Shown: in pieces, positions 44,144-54,074 of the stretch
Numbering within the stretch: position 1 is the first letter of the stretch
Layout of the letters: the number at the start of each line of letters is the position of its first letter
Origin: Embleya scabrispora DSM 41855
GTDB taxonomy: Bacteria > Actinomycetota > Actinomycetes > Streptomycetales > Streptomycetaceae
Reading direction: 5' to 3'
Length of the DNA stretch: 64,000 nt
Assembly: GCF_000372745.1 (NCBI RefSeq)
Contig: NZ_KB889629.1
Location: 124,049 to 188,048, forward strand
Position numbers and translations under genes: made by a program
Notes under the pieces: model-generated
The model's input: the letters and a program-made list of their open reading frames with translations, nothing else
What the model was told of the DNA's origin: nothing
The model's database searches: none

Positions 44144-44406
44144 TATTCCGGTTCACATGCTTGGATGTCCCGAATGACGCCCCCTCAGATGGTCGGCCAC
44201 ACCGTCGAGTTGCGCATACACGGCGCTCCGCCGACCGCCGACCGGGTGCCGACGGCGGTCGATCGGCGACCCGGGACGGCCGGCCGTGATCCGGGCCCGA
44301 CCCCGGCGCGCGGGGCGGCCATCCGTCCTCTCGGCCCCGCCCCGGCGCGCGGACCGGCTCCCGGGGCGTCCTTCCTCGGGTCGACCCGCCTGCCGCGCGG
44401 TCGCGC

Positions 44407-45243
44407 GTGACCCCGGCGGTCACCGCCGCCGTACTCGGCTCGGCCGGGCTGCACGCGTCCTGGAACGCGCTCGCGCACGGGCTCAGGGATCGCCTCGGGA
44501 CGATGGTGATGATCCAGGTGGCCAGTCTGGGTATCGGCCTGTCCTGCCTGCCCCTCGTGGGCGTCCCGGCCGCCGGCGCCTGGCCGTGGCTGCTCGGGTC
44601 GGCGGCCCTGCACGTCGCGTACAACCTGCTCCTGCTGGAGACCTATCGGCTGGGCGACTTCGGCCAGGTGTATCCGATCGCCCGCGGCACCTCCCCGTGG
44701 GTCACCGCGCTGATCGGGGTGACCCTGCTGCACGAATACCTGACCGTGACCCAGACCGTCGGCGTGGTGGTGATCTCGGCCGGCATGCTCGTCCTCGCCC
44801 TGGCCGGCGGCATCCCGCGCCGCGCCGAGGCCGCCGCGGTGCTCGCCGCACTCGCCACGGGCTGCGCGATCGCGCTGTACACCGTCCTGGACGGCGTCGG
44901 CGCACGCTCCTCGGGCTCGGCGATGTCCTACGCGGCGTGGCTGTTCGTCCTGCAATCGGCGCCGACCATCCTGCTCCTGCACCGCCGCCGCGACCCCGCC
45001 GCCGCGCCCAACCGGCAACGCGCCTGGGGCCTACTCGGCGGCGCCATGTCCCTCGCCGCCTACACCCTCGTCATCTGGGCGCAAACCCGAGGCACCCTGG
45101 CCACGATCGCCGCCCTGCGCGAAACGTCGGTCGTCATCGGCGCGATCATCGGAACGCTGATCTTCCACGAAGCCTACGGCCGACATCGAATAGCCGCGAC
45201 GGTGTTGGTTCTCGCAGGCATCACGGCGATCAATATCCCGTAG
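44407..45243 (+). CDS. EamA/DMT-family transporter
   Basis: A 278-residue membrane protein with about ten hydrophobic helices and the two-fold EamA repeat, including YPIARGTSPWVTALIGV in the first half and AALRETSVVIGAIIGTLIFHE in the second. It is an exporter or importer of a small metabolite, substrate unknown. GTG start. Probably its own transcription unit, divergent from the ADP-ribosylglycohydrolase. Confidence 0.9.
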   Translation: MTPAVTAAVLGSAGLHASWNALAHGLRDRLGTMVMIQVASLGIGLSCLPLVGVPAAGAWPWLLGSAALHVAYNLLLLETYRLGDFGQVYPIARGTSPWVTALIGVTLLHEYLTVTQTVGVVVISAGMLVLALAGGIPRRAEAAAVLAALATGCAIALYTVLDGVGARSSGSAMSYAAWLFVLQSAPTILLLHRRRDPAAAPNRQRAWGLLGGAMSLAAYTLVIWAQTRGTLATIAALRETSVVIGAIIGTLIFHEAYGRHRIAATVLVLAGITAINIP

Positions 45244-45328
45244 ATCTCGCGCGTTCGGGTCCCCATCCGGTTGTCAGGCCCTACGGTCGAATCGTTGCCG
45301 TCGACCGAGCGACCAACCGGAGGCGTAC

Positions 45329-46234
45329 ATGCGATTCGGCGTGAACATCCCCAACTACGGGCCGACCGCGAGCCCCGACGCGATGCTTGCCTCGGTTCGG
45401 CATGCCGAGGATCTCGGCCTGGATCTGGCCATGTTGTCCGACCACATCGCGGTCACCCCGGACGTCGCGGCCCAGTACCCGGCGCCGTTCTACGAGCCAC
45501 TGACCGCGCTCGCCTGGCTGGCCGGTCGTACCGAGCGCATCCGGCTGGGCACGACCGTGCTGATCCTGCCCTACCGCGACCCGCTGCTCACCGCGCGCGT
45601 CACCGCCAACCTGGACCACTACACCGCCGGCCGGCTGGTCCTGGGCGTCGGCATCGGCTGGGCCGAAGACGAATTCGGCGCCCTGAAGGTCCCATTCGCC
45701 GAGCGCGGCCGAATCACCGACGAATACCTCGCGGCCCTGCACACGCTGTGGGCCGAGGACGTCGCGACGTTCGAGGGCGCGTACACCTCCTTCCGCGACG
45801 TGTACACGGCCCCGCGCCCACTCCAGTCCCCGCGCCCACCCGTGTGGATCGGCGGCAACAGCCCGGCCGCGATTCGCCGCACGGTCCGCCACGGCGACAC
45901 CTGGCACCCCTTGGGCGTCACCACCCGGTGGCTCGAAAAGCAGGGCCTGCCGGCCCTCCGCGCCGCCGCGGAACAGGCCGCCCGCCCCACTCCCACGGTC
46001 GCCCTGCGCACCCCGCTCCGAGTGACCACCACGCCGCTCCCGGACGCCGACCGCCTCCCCGGCGAAGGCACCCTCGACCAAATCGAGACCGACCTGGCCA
46101 CGGTCGCCGCCCTCGGTATCGACCACGTCCTCCTCGACCCGCGCTACCGCGATTCCACCCGCCTACAGTCCCCTGACACGGACCGCGCGGCCCTGGAAGC
46201 GGTAGCGCCCCTCCTCGCAACCCACGGGGCGTGA
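45329..46234 (+). CDS. LLM-class F420-dependent oxidoreductase
   Basis: A 301-residue luciferase-like barrel protein. Conserved segments are FGVNIPNYGP at the start, AMLSDHI, RLGTTVLILPYRDP and GRLVLGVGIGW. The family uses F420 (or FMN) for hydride transfer; substrate unknown. ATG with CCGGAGG about seven bases upstream, so it is normally led. Confidence 0.9.
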   Translation: MRFGVNIPNYGPTASPDAMLASVRHAEDLGLDLAMLSDHIAVTPDVAAQYPAPFYEPLTALAWLAGRTERIRLGTTVLILPYRDPLLTARVTANLDHYTAGRLVLGVGIGWAEDEFGALKVPFAERGRITDEYLAALHTLWAEDVATFEGAYTSFRDVYTAPRPLQSPRPPVWIGGNSPAAIRRTVRHGDTWHPLGVTTRWLEKQGLPALRAAAEQAARPTPTVALRTPLRVTTTPLPDADRLPGEGTLDQIETDLATVAALGIDHVLLDPRYRDSTRLQSPDTDRAALEAVAPLLATHGA

Positions 46235-46593
46235 CCCGACCGGCCCGGCCACTCCGACCCCGACCACCACCGCACCCGCACCAGTCGCGAACTCCACCGC
46301 ACACAGACCGCTCACCCCGACGTCCCCCGGACACCCGACTGCCGCTCCGAAGCGCTCGCCAATCGCCCAGCATCGTGAGATAGCCGACATTCCAGACGCC
46401 TCGTTCACGGGCGGCCCACACGACACCGGCGACCGAACACCACCCCGAGAGCCCGAAAAGCCGGGACCAAGGTCCAGCGGCAGGAGACCAACGTCCCGGC
46501 CATCCGGCACGCATCCGGCACGACGACCGAGAAGCACCCGGGCACGACAAAGGCCCAGTTCAGAGAACCTGTCTCTGACCTGGGCCTTTACCT
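46235..46593. other. gene-free region before the tRNAs
   Basis: About 360 bp of C-rich sequence with no convincing ORF. Its right end carries the terminator of the minus-strand tRNA-Gly. Confidence 0.6.
46549..46590 (-). terminator. terminator of tRNA-Gly
   Basis: AAAGGCCCAG (46549-46558) pairs with CTGGGCCTTT (46580-46589), with a CAGAGA/TCTCTG inner stem, immediately 3' of tRNA-Gly on the minus strand. A bidirectional function is possible. Confidence 0.8.
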
Positions 46594-46668
46594 TTGGAGC
46601 GGGTGACGAGGATCGAACTCGCACCACTAGCTTGGAAGGCTAGGGCTCTACCATTGAGCTACACCCGC
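46594..46668 (-). tRNA. tRNA-Gly (anticodon TCC)
   Basis: On the minus strand the acceptor GCGGGTG pairs with CACCCGC. The D-arm is GCTC...GAGC, the anticodon arm CTAGC-CTTCCAA-GCTAG, and the T-arm contains GTTCGATC. The 3' CCA is encoded (plus-strand TGG 46594-46596). All stems are intact. Confidence 0.96.
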
Positions 46669-46764
46669 AGCTGGTGTGGCGTGCACGTGGCGCCTAGGTT
46701 AGCGGATTGGTGCGCGGCCAGTGCAGACTCTAGCGTGTCGTCCTCTAGACTTCATCGGGCGCCA

Positions 46765-46840
46765 CGGGGCGTAGCGTAGTGGCTAGCGCGCCTGCTTTGG
46801 GAGCAGGAGATCGGGAGTTCGAGTCTCCCCGCCCCGACCA
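46765..46840 (+). tRNA. tRNA-Pro (anticodon TGG)
   Basis: The acceptor CGGGGCG pairs with CGCCCCG. The anticodon arm is CCTGC-TTTGGGA-GCAGG, and the T-arm GGGAG-TTCGAGT-CTCCC. The 3' CCA is encoded (46838-46840). It lies between the divergent tRNA-Gly and tig, as in Streptomyces. Confidence 0.96.
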
Positions 46841-46956
46841 CCACATCATGAATTCGCTGCAGGATGGATCGGTAGCACCGGTTCTGAACCTTCAGTGTGC
46901 CGTCAGGCAAGATGCACAGGCCCGGAAGAACAGCCCGCAGCAAGGAGACCCTTACC

Positions 46957-48378
46957 GTGAAGAGCGCCGTCGAGACGCTGAACCCGACCCGGGTTCGGCT
47001 CACCGTCGAGGTTCCCTCCGAGGAGCTGAAGCCCAGCCTCGACGCGGCGTACAAGAAGATCGGCAAGCAGGTGACGGTCCCGGGCTTCCGTAAGGGCAAG
47101 ATCCCTGCGCGCATCATCGACCAGCGCTTCGGTCGCGAGGCCGTCTTCGTCGAGGCGTTCGACGACATCCTCTCCTCCTCGTACGGCAAGGCCGTCGAGG
47201 AGAACGAGCTGCGCGTCCTGGGCCAGCCCGAGGTCACCGAGGTCACCGACGTGACCGAGCTGGCCGGCGGCGCCGATCTGAAGTTCACCGCAGAGGTCGA
47301 CACCCGTCCCGAGATCGAGCTGCCGGACTACTCCGGCATCGAGGTCGAGGTCGATGACATCACCGTCACCGACGAGGACGTCGCCGAGAAGATCGAAGAG
47401 CTGCGTGACCGCTTCGGTGCGCTGAACACCGTCGAGCGGGCCGCGGCCGAGGGCGACACCGTCGTCATCGACATCGAGGCCAAGGTCGACGGCGAGGTGC
47501 TGGAGGACGGCGTCGCCAAGGCGATGTCGTACCAGATCGGCGGCGACACGATGCTGGACGGCCTCGACGCCGCCGTCATCGGTGCGTCGGCCGGTGAGAC
47601 CAAGACCTTCGAGACCGAGCTCCAGGGTGGCAGCGCCGCCGGGCAGACGGCCGAGGTGTCGGTCCTGGTGACCACCGTCAAGGCCAAGGAGCTCCCCGAG
47701 CTCGACGACGACTTCGCGCAGCTGGCGAGCGAGTTCGACACGCTGGACGAGCTGAAGGCGGACCTGCGCGAGAAGCTCGACCACCAGAAGCTGCACGACC
47801 AGCAGAACGAGGGTCGGGACAAGGTTCTGGAAGCCCTTCTCGAGCAGATCGAGGTGCCGCTGCCGGAGAGCGTCGTCACCGAGGAGATCGAGCAGCGTCG
47901 CGGTCAGCTGGAGCAGCAGCTCGGCATGATGGGCATGGACCTGGCCAAGTGGCTGGAGATCCAGGGCCAGACCGCCGAGGAGTACGAGACCGAGCTCCAG
48001 GACAGCGTCCGCAAGGGCATGCGCGCCCAGTTCGTGCTCGACGAGGTCGTCAAGAAGGAGCAGCTCTCCGTCAACCAGGAAGAGCTGACCCAGCACCTCA
48101 TCCAGCGCGCGCAGCAGTCCGGCATGAGCCCGGACCAGTTCGCGCAGCAGGTCATGCAGTCCGGCTACGTGCCGGTCCTGGTCGGCGAGGTCGCTCGCGG
48201 CAAGGCCCTCGAGGTCATCGCCAAGGGCGCCAAGGCCAAGGACGCGTCCGGCAACGAGGTCAGCCTCGGTGTCGACCTGCACGCGGACGACGCGGACAAC
48301 CACGAGGGCCACGACCACGCCGAGACCGAAGAGGTCGCCGCGTCGGACGAGGCCACGGAGGACAAGGCCGAGGCCTGA
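46957..48378 (+). CDS. tig: trigger factor (ribosome-bound chaperone and PPIase)
   Basis: A 473-residue protein. The ribosome-binding loop is [10 protein letters not shown] near residues 47-56. The FKBP-type PPIase domain lies at about 150-245. The C-terminal helical chaperone arm follows (about 250-430) and ends in an acidic His/Asp/Glu tail. It binds nascent chains at the tunnel exit. GTG with AAGGAG nine bases upstream. The next genes in order are the ClpP and ClpX proteases, as in Streptomyces, but separated by a long gap. Confidence 0.95.
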   Translation: MKSAVETLNPTRVRLTVEVPSEELKPSLDAAYKKIGKQVTVPGFRKGKIPARIIDQRFGREAVFVEAFDDILSSSYGKAVEENELRVLGQPEVTEVTDVTELAGGADLKFTAEVDTRPEIELPDYSGIEVEVDDITVTDEDVAEKIEELRDRFGALNTVERAAAEGDTVVIDIEAKVDGEVLEDGVAKAMSYQIGGDTMLDGLDAAVIGASAGETKTFETELQGGSAAGQTAEVSVLVTTVKAKELPELDDDFAQLASEFDTLDELKADLREKLDHQKLHDQQNEGRDKVLEALLEQIEVPLPESVVTEEIEQRRGQLEQQLGMMGMDLAKWLEIQGQTAEEYETELQDSVRKGMRAQFVLDEVVKKEQLSVNQEELTQHLIQRAQQSGMSPDQFAQQVMQSGYVPVLVGEVARGKALEVIAKGAKAKDASGNEVSLGVDLHADDADNHEGHDHAETEEVAASDEATEDKAEA

Positions 48379-48462
48379 TCCCCACCCGCGCGACACCCGC
48401 GCGACTCGCGATGGCCGTGGTGATTCGCGGCGGCCCGCGCAGTACGCGTTGACCTGACACAT

Positions 48463-48498
48463 CGGGCTCGGTCCCTGCTTCGGCGGGGACCGGGCCCG
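48463..48498 (+). terminator. hairpin after tig
   Basis: CGGGCTCGGTCCC (48463-48475) pairs with GGGACCGGGCCCG (48486-48498), with one mismatch. Confidence 0.7.
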
Positions 48499-49152
48499 AG
48501 TGCGTTTCGGGCCTGGGCGCGCGGGTGGGGGAGCGGTTTCCGCGCTCGGAGTGCGGCGCGAGACGAAGAGCAGGCCGGGGGGAGTCGAGTCCCACGGACG
48601 GGTGCGCTCGGGGACCGTCGGCTGCGGCGGCGCGTTCGCGGGTGGGCAGTGCCGAGCCGGGCCGGTCTCGTGGTCGGCGGTGGGCCGGCTTCGCACGGGG
48701 TGCCGGTCGGCTGGGGCGTGGCGGGTCGCGGGGATGCCTTTGACGGGCCGGAGGAGCCTCTGCGCGGGTCGGGTCGGTGTTCCGATGTCGGGCTTGTCGG
48801 ATCAGCGGCTCGCGGCAGCCGTTCCTGCCCTCGCCGGCGGCGAGCCTGCCCCTCGTACGGGGCCGCCCGGCCCATGGCGCCCGGCCGCCTGGCATGCCAC
48901 CCGGCCGTCCGGCCCATGGCGCGGACGCCTCGCGCCGCCCGCGCACCCACCCCCAGGCGGCGCCCTCCCGCACGACGTGTCCCTCGCCGCCCACACCCCC
49001 CAACCCCCACACGCCCTCACACGCGCCGCGCAGCCACCCCTCCCCACCGGTACCACCGCCCGCCGACCCGCCCCGTAGGCCCGGGCAGGCGTTGTCGCGG
49101 CCTTGTTCGGTCCGCGCGGTTACCCCGATACCGCCCGGATACCGCCTTGCTG

Positions 49153-49166
49153 CGCTCTGGGCGAAC
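49153..49166 (+). promoter_or_regulatory. ClgR box upstream of clpP1
   Basis: CGCTCTGGGCGAAC is, on the minus strand, GTTCGC-N5-GCG, the published consensus for ClgR, the activator of clp genes in Streptomyces and relatives. It lies 38 bp upstream of TAGGGT (49205-49210), the likely -10 for clpP1. Confidence 0.7.
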
Positions 49167-49204
49167 AGTCCTGAGTCTGGGATGGCCTGCGACGATCCGC
49201 GCGT

Positions 49205-49210
49205 TAGGGT
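49205..49210 (+). promoter_or_regulatory. -10-like TAGGGT before clpP1
   Basis: This hexamer is about 100 bp before the start of clpP1 and just downstream of the ClgR box; no clear -35, as expected for an activated promoter. Confidence 0.4.
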
Positions 49211-49308
49211 CGCTGTACGAAGGGGGTCACCCGCCACGAACGCAGGTGCCTCCCAAGGTCGACTTCGTGACGGCTCGGGATTGCCGTCGGAAACGAGCAG
49301 GTGGATAC

Positions 49309-49950
49309 GTGACGAATCCGCAGATCGTGACTCCGGGGCTCGCGGTGCCCACTTCGCGTGCATCTCAGCCGGGTGGGATGGGGCTCGACGACCAGGTCTA
49401 CAACCGGTTGCTGCGCGAGCGGATCATCTTCCTCGGCTCGGTGGTCGAGGACCAGATCGCCAACGCGATCTCCGCCCAGCTCCTGTTGCTGAACGCCGAG
49501 GACCCGGAAAAGGACATCTGGCTCTACGTCAACTCGCCCGGCGGCTCCATCACCGCCGGCATGGCGATCTACGACACGATGCAGTGGATCAGCAACGATG
49601 TCGCGACCGTCGCGATGGGCCTGGCCGCCTCCATGGGCCAGTTCCTGTTGACCGCCGGAGCCCCCGGCAAGCGCATCGCGCTGGCCAACTCCGAGATCCT
49701 GATGCACCAGCCGTCCGCCGGTCTCGGTGGTTCGGCGTCGGACATCAAGATCCAGGCCGAGCAGCTCCTGCGCACCAAGCGCAAGATGACTCGCCTGATC
49801 GCGCACCATTCCGGGCAGACCCCCGAGAAGATCGAGCACGACTCGGACCGCGACCGCTGGTTCTCCGCCGAGGAGGCCAAGGAATACGGCCTGGTGGACC
49901 ACGTGGTTCGCAGTGCGGCCGAGGTTCCCAACACCGGCAGCACCAGCTGA
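49309..49950 (+). CDS. clpP1: ATP-dependent Clp protease proteolytic subunit ClpP1
   Basis: A 213-residue serine protease. The catalytic Ser108 is in GLAASMGQ and His133 is in LMHQPS; the Asp lies in the DRDRW region. Preceded by an N-terminal propeptide of about 20 residues. GTG at 49309 with GCAGGTGG-type SD; an internal ATG at codon 24 is an alternative. It forms mixed ClpP1P2 barrels with the next gene, and ClpX supplies substrates. Confidence 0.95.
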   Translation: MTNPQIVTPGLAVPTSRASQPGGMGLDDQVYNRLLRERIIFLGSVVEDQIANAISAQLLLLNAEDPEKDIWLYVNSPGGSITAGMAIYDTMQWISNDVATVAMGLAASMGQFLLTAGAPGKRIALANSEILMHQPSAGLGGSASDIKIQAEQLLRTKRKMTRLIAHHSGQTPEKIEHDSDRDRWFSAEEAKEYGLVDHVVRSAAEVPNTGSTS

Positions 49951-50056
49951 CACCGGCGTCCGAACACAGCTGACACGCCGGTTGAACCAGCCTCGGTCAG
50001 CTTCCGGTCGCCCAGCCACTGAGTCGAGTCCGCAGTCCCGGAGGGCTGAGATTTCC

Positions 50057-50719
50057 ATGAATGACAATCTGTTCCACCGGCCCGAGGGCCTGGCACCGTC
50101 GGCCTCGCGCAGCGCCGAGAGCCGTTACGTCCTGCCGCGCTTCATCGAGCGCACGTCGCAGGGCTTCCGCGAGCAGGACCCGTACACCAAGCTGTTCGAG
50201 GAGCGCATCATCTTCCTGGGTGTCCAGGTCGACGACGCGTCCGCGAACGACGTGATGGCGCAGCTCCTGACGCTCGAGTCGATGGACCCCGATCGGGACA
50301 TCTCGATCTACATCAACTCGCCCGGCGGTTCCTTCACGGCGCTCACCGCCATCTACGACACGATGCAGTTCGTGCGCCCCGACATCCAGACGGTGTGCAT
50401 GGGCCAGGCGGCCTCGGCCGCCGCCGTTCTGCTCGCCGCGGGAACTCCGGGCAAGCGAATGGCGCTGCCGAACTCCCGCATTCTCATCCACCAGCCGTAC
50501 AGTGAAACCGGGCGCGCGCAAGTCAGCGACCTGGAGATCCAGGCTCGTGAGATCCAGCGCATGCGCACCATGCTGGAAACCATGCTCGCGCAGCACAGCA
50601 CGAGGCCGATCGAGCAGGTTCGCGACGACATCGAGCGCGACAAGATTCTGACGGCCGAAGAGGCGCTTGCGTACGGCCTCATCGACGAGATCACCGCACC
50701 TCGGAAGGTCATCGGCTAG
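50057..50719 (+). CDS. clpP2: ATP-dependent Clp protease proteolytic subunit ClpP2
   Basis: A 220-residue ClpP paralogue. Catalytic Ser120 is in [11 protein letters not shown] and His145 in ILIHQP. The N-terminal 40 residues are a longer propeptide ([11 protein letters not shown]). ATG with GGAGGG about 11 bases upstream. The 106-bp gap after clpP1 has no terminator, so the two are probably cotranscribed. Confidence 0.95.
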   Translation: MNDNLFHRPEGLAPSASRSAESRYVLPRFIERTSQGFREQDPYTKLFEERIIFLGVQVDDASANDVMAQLLTLESMDPDRDISIYINSPGGSFTALTAIYDTMQFVRPDIQTVCMGQAASAAAVLLAAGTPGKRMALPNSRILIHQPYSETGRAQVSDLEIQAREIQRMRTMLETMLAQHSTRPIEQVRDDIERDKILTAEEALAYGLIDEITAPRKVIG

Positions 50720-50728
50720 TGTCCCCGC

Positions 50729-50754
50729 CCGGTCGGCGGCTTGCCGCCGACCGG
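50729..50754 (+). terminator. perfect 11-bp hairpin between clpP2 and clpX
   Basis: CCGGTCGGCGG (50729-50739) and CCGCCGACCGG (50744-50754) form an exact stem with a 4-base loop. No T-run follows. It may terminate or attenuate transcription before clpX. Confidence 0.6.
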
Positions 50755-50871
50755 ACAACGGTGACCGGTTGATGGTCAAAACCGGGGGATCGGAGATTCC
50801 GGCGGGGTACCGTCGAAAGACCAGGCACCAGGTCCGGGACATCCGGGGCCCAGGCGAAGGAGATGCACCTC

Positions 50872-52152
50872 GTGGCACGCATCGGTGACGGTGGCGACCT
50901 GCTCAAGTGCTCGTTCTGCGGAAAGAGCCAGAAGCAGGTGAAGAAGCTCATTGCCGGTCCGGGTGTCTACATCTGTGACGAGTGCATCGACCTGTGCAAC
51001 GAGATCATCGAGGAGGAACTCTCCGAGTCCTCCGAGTTGAAGTTCGAGGAGCTCCCCAAGCCACGGGAGATCTACGAGTTCCTCGACGGCTACGTGGTCG
51101 GGCAGGAAGTCGCCAAGAAGGCGCTCTCGGTGGCCGTGTACAACCACTACAAGCGGGTCCAGGCCGGCGAGTCGGCCAAGGCGTCCCGCGACGACGGCGT
51201 CGAACTGGCCAAGTCGAACATCCTGCTGCTCGGGCCGACCGGCTGCGGCAAGACGCTCCTGGCGCAGACCCTGGCCCGGATGCTGAACGTGCCGTTCGCC
51301 ATCGCCGACGCGACCGCGCTCACCGAGGCGGGCTACGTCGGCGAGGACGTCGAGAACATCCTGCTGAAGCTGATCCAGGCGGCCGACTACGACGTCAAGA
51401 AGGCCGAAACCGGGATCATCTACATCGACGAGGTCGACAAGATCGCTCGCAAGAGCGAGAACCCGTCGATCACCCGCGACGTGTCCGGTGAGGGTGTCCA
51501 GCAGGCGCTGCTGAAGATCATCGAGGGCACCACCGCGAGTGTGCCGCCGCAGGGCGGGCGCAAGCACCCGCACCAGGAGTTCATCCAGATCGACACGACG
51601 AACGTGCTGTTCATCGTGGGCGGCGCGTTCGCCGGGCTGGAGAAGATCATCGAGGGCCGGGTCGGCCGCAAGGGCATCGGCTTCGGCGCGCAGATCCGCT
51701 CCAAGCGCGATGTGGAGAGTTCCGACTCGTTCGCCGACGTGATGCCCGAGGACCTGCTGAAGTTCGGCATGATCCCGGAGTTCATCGGTCGGCTTCCGGT
51801 GCTCACCTCGGTGCACAACCTGGACCGCGAGGCGCTCATCCAGATCCTGACCGAGCCCAAGAACGCGCTGGTGAAGCAGTACCGCCGGCTGTTCGAACTC
51901 GACGGTGTCGAGTTGGACTTCGAGATGGAGGCGCTGGAGGCGATCGCCGACCAGGCGATCATGCGCGGCACCGGTGCGCGCGGTCTGCGGGCGATCCTCG
52001 AAGAGGTGCTCCAGTCGGTGATGTACGAGGTCCCGTCCCGCAAGGACGTGGCCCGCGTCGTGGTCACCGACCAGGTGGTCCTCAAGCACGTCAACCCCAC
52101 GCTCGTGCCGCGCGAGGTGGTCAAGCGCGAGCGGCGCGACAAGAGCGCCTGA
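50872..52152 (+). CDS. clpX: ATP-dependent Clp protease unfoldase ClpX
   Basis: A 426-residue AAA+ unfoldase. The N-terminal zinc-binding domain has Cys13, Cys16, Cys35 and Cys38. Walker A GPTGCGKT is at 121-128, the pore loop GYVG at 154-157 and Walker B IIYIDE (Asp186-Glu187). The GTG at 50872 is chosen over an ATG three codons upstream because AAGGAG sits nine bases before it and homologues start MARIGDGGD. It delivers substrates to ClpP1P2. Confidence 0.96.
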   Translation: MARIGDGGDLLKCSFCGKSQKQVKKLIAGPGVYICDECIDLCNEIIEEELSESSELKFEELPKPREIYEFLDGYVVGQEVAKKALSVAVYNHYKRVQAGESAKASRDDGVELAKSNILLLGPTGCGKTLLAQTLARMLNVPFAIADATALTEAGYVGEDVENILLKLIQAADYDVKKAETGIIYIDEVDKIARKSENPSITRDVSGEGVQQALLKIIEGTTASVPPQGGRKHPHQEFIQIDTTNVLFIVGGAFAGLEKIIEGRVGRKGIGFGAQIRSKRDVESSDSFADVMPEDLLKFGMIPEFIGRLPVLTSVHNLDREALIQILTEPKNALVKQYRRLFELDGVELDFEMEALEAIADQAIMRGTGARGLRAILEEVLQSVMYEVPSRKDVARVVVTDQVVLKHVNPTLVPREVVKRERRDKSA

Positions 52153-52162
52153 GTCGAGCGGG

Positions 52163-52194
52163 CGGCGCGCCGGCCCATTCCGGCCGGCGGCGCG
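52163..52194. terminator. hairpin between clpX and a minus-strand gene
   Basis: GCCGGCC (52169-52175) pairs with GGCCGGC (52182-52188), flanked by further GC complementarity, between convergent genes. Confidence 0.5.
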
Positions 52195-52203
52195 TCGATT
52201 GCG

Positions 52204-52872
52204 TCAGCGGGCAGTGCCCGCGTACACGTTCGCGATCACCAGTCGGGCGTGTGCGACGCCGGCCCCGTCGCTGACGTAGACGAGATCGCGGTCGTCGCCC
52301 CACAGACACATCGCCGTACTGGGGTTGCTCCAGCAGCGGAGCGCCCCCGGCGGGCCGGGGACGGCCGGGTTCTCGGTCACCGGGACGGCCGGCACGAAGT
52401 CCCGTACGTACTCGGCGGGCGCCCGGTCGCGTCGGCCGGCCAAGGTCAGCAGTACCGTCTCGCTGGTCTGCCCACCGCCGAAGACCTCGGTGCGGACGTC
52501 CGCGAAGGTACGGGCCATCTTCGCGTCCAGGTCGGCGACCGTGGACGGCAGCGCGGTCCGGGCGACCGGACCCCGGGCCTCGATCGTGGCCGGCATCACG
52601 AGCGGGCCGGCCCCGCGGGTGCTCGCCGGCGCGGTCGGCAGCCCGCGCGGCTCGGGGGCGTCGGCGCCGCCCGAGTCGAGCAGCAGGACCACGACCACCA
52701 CCGCGGCGACCACCACCGCCACGCTGCCCAGTACGCCCACCAGGATCGCGACCCGGTCCCGCGAGCGGCTCCGCGTCGGCGGCGCGGCTCCCGGCGGCCC
52801 GGTCGGATACCCCGCCCCGCCCGTCCCGGGCCCCTGCCACCCGCCGTATCCGTTGCCCATCGCCCCCACCAC
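52204..52872 (-). CDS. single-pass membrane protein of unknown function
   Basis: A 222-residue protein. A Gly/Pro-rich cytoplasmic start is followed by one hydrophobic helix ([25 protein letters not shown], about 41-66) and an outside domain containing two Cys residues (LRCWSN; AMCLWG). I do not recognise it. The frame's first codon is GTG at 52872; an ATG four codons on is an alternative. It lies in the clpX-valS interval, next to a lipoprotein gene in the same direction. Confidence 0.65.
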   Translation of the reverse strand: MVGAMGNGYGGWQGPGTGGAGYPTGPPGAAPPTRSRSRDRVAILVGVLGSVAVVVAAVVVVVLLLDSGGADAPEPRGLPTAPASTRGAGPLVMPATIEARGPVARTALPSTVADLDAKMARTFADVRTEVFGGGQTSETVLLTLAGRRDRAPAEYVRDFVPAVPVTENPAVPGPPGALRCWSNPSTAMCLWGDDRDLVYVSDGAGVAHARLVIANVYAGTAR

Positions 52873-53029
52873 CCGTGGTCCGGCCGAACGTCATCGGTAC
52901 CCGGTACAACGACGACACGGCCGCGAGGCGACGCACGAACCGGCATCCGCCGCCGAACCACCGCCACCCCGCGGCCGCCGCCGGCCCGACGGCCACCGCC
53001 GCCCCCGCGCCCCCGCCGGGCCCGCGCCG

Positions 53030-53770
53030 CTACCGCTCCAGATCCGCGCGCATCGCCTTGAACTTCACCGCCGCCCGGTCCGCCGACAACTGCTCGAAGT
53101 ACGCCACGGCCGTCGTGTACCGGTCCGCCCACCCGCAGATCGCCGCCGGCTGGGCGACCGAGGCCGGCATGCACTCCAGCGTGCCGCCCAGCGGGCCGGC
53201 GTCGTAGTCCTTCATCGTCACCCCGTCCGGGACGCTGCCGCCGCTCCCGTTCACGTACTCGACCATGCCGCGGATCATGTGCTCCAGCCGCTTGCCGTCG
53301 GTCTCGGTCATCCCGTCCACGCCGACGAACAGCACCGAGCGCGGGCCGGATCCGGTCGCGCCGTACGCCGCGACCAGCACGTTGTTGACCGGGTGGCGCA
53401 CCTCGCCCGGGTCGACCGGGACGTCGGTGGGCCCGCCGTCGAGCAGCCGGGCCAGGTCGCCGGCCCGGGCGGACGGCCGGAGCTTGCGCGGGCCGTCCGT
53501 GGTCGACGGCCGCGCGGACGGAACCGACGTCGACGGCGCGGTCGGCTTGGCCTTGCCGGTCGGCACGTCCGCCGGCCGGGTCACGGCCGCGGTCGACCCC
53601 GGGTCGACCGGCGGGGCCGTCGCGGCGACCGCCGGTCCGCTTCTGTCGGCCTTGTCGTCCTTGCCGTCCTTGGCCTGACAACCCGTCAGCGCGGTTGCCC
53701 CGAGCACCGAGACGGTGACGGCGGCGAACAGGGTGCGGGTGCCGGTACGAGTGTGAGTGCGAGTGCGCAC
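53030..53770 (-). CDS. putative lipoprotein of unknown function
   Basis: A 246-residue exported protein. The N-terminus is a Thr/Arg repeat (TRTHTRTGTRT) before the hydrophobic signal and the lipobox ALTGC (Cys31). A Pro/Ser/Thr-rich linker follows, then a domain of about 150 residues including VLFVGVDGM and a Cys pair (ECM, ICG). GTG start with GGGGGGA seven bases upstream. An 8-bp tandem repeat lies in its leader. Confidence 0.7.
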   Translation of the reverse strand: MRTRTHTRTGTRTLFAAVTVSVLGATALTGCQAKDGKDDKADRSGPAVAATAPPVDPGSTAAVTRPADVPTGKAKPTAPSTSVPSARPSTTDGPRKLRPSARAGDLARLLDGGPTDVPVDPGEVRHPVNNVLVAAYGATGSGPRSVLFVGVDGMTETDGKRLEHMIRGMVEYVNGSGGSVPDGVTMKDYDAGPLGGTLECMPASVAQPAAICGWADRYTTAVAYFEQLSADRAAVKFKAMRADLER

Positions 53771-53784
53771 GAAAATCCCCCCGG

Positions 53785-53808
53785 ATTCACGAATTCACGA
53801 ATTCACGG
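53785..53808. repeat. three tandem copies of an 8-bp unit (ATTCACGA)
   Basis: ATTCACGA occurs twice and ATTCACGG once, in perfect 8-bp register, 15 bp upstream of the minus-strand lipoprotein start. Confidence 0.85.
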
Positions 53809-54062
53809 ATACGGGCCTGCTCCGGCGCTCCGACCGATGCCCCCATCGTCGGAACCCGGATGCGGCCCATGGCGCAAACTAGCGGTAATCGACACCCGAT
53901 GGGGTCGCGGTGACATCACGGTGACAAGGGCATGACGCCACCGGCGACAGGCCGGCGGACCGCGGCCGCCCCCGAGGGGCGCCGGCGCCCCTCCCGACCT
54001 GCCGCCGGCGCCCCTGTTCCCGCCCCGCCCCCGGCGCGTCGAAGGCGCCCGCGCGCCTTCCG

Positions 54063-54068
54063 TAGACT
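54063..54068 (+). promoter_or_regulatory. -10 element TAGACT for leaderless valS
   Basis: TAGACT ends six bases before GTG 54075. No Shine-Dalgarno sequence is present. Confidence 0.5.
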
Positions 54069-54074
54069 GGGGCG

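Larger units (their letters stand above)
48379..49308. other. long gene-free interval between tig and clpP1
   Basis: About 930 bp with no credible gene: possible ORFs on both strands are Arg/Gly/Pro-rich shadows of GC-rich DNA. It contains the tig terminator, two direct copies of CCGGCCCATGGCGC (48867-48880 and 48909-48922), a ClgR-type box and the clpP1 promoter region near 49205. The middle is strongly C-biased on the plus strand (about 48930-49030). Confidence 0.6.

Noticed and set aside
41976..44624. Long minus-strand frame joining the lipoprotein to upstream DNA
   Set aside because: The lipoprotein signal begins at 42851, and the upstream part is antisense or out of frame with the ADP-ribosylglycohydrolase gene.
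46594..46840. Integration site of a mobile element at the tRNA genes
   Set aside because: tRNA-Gly and tRNA-Pro are intact, with no integrase gene and no repeated tRNA 3' end in the window.
48500..49078. ORFs in the tig-clpP1 gap
   Set aside because: Low-complexity Arg/Gly/Pro translations with no RBS and no motif; overlapping frames look alike.
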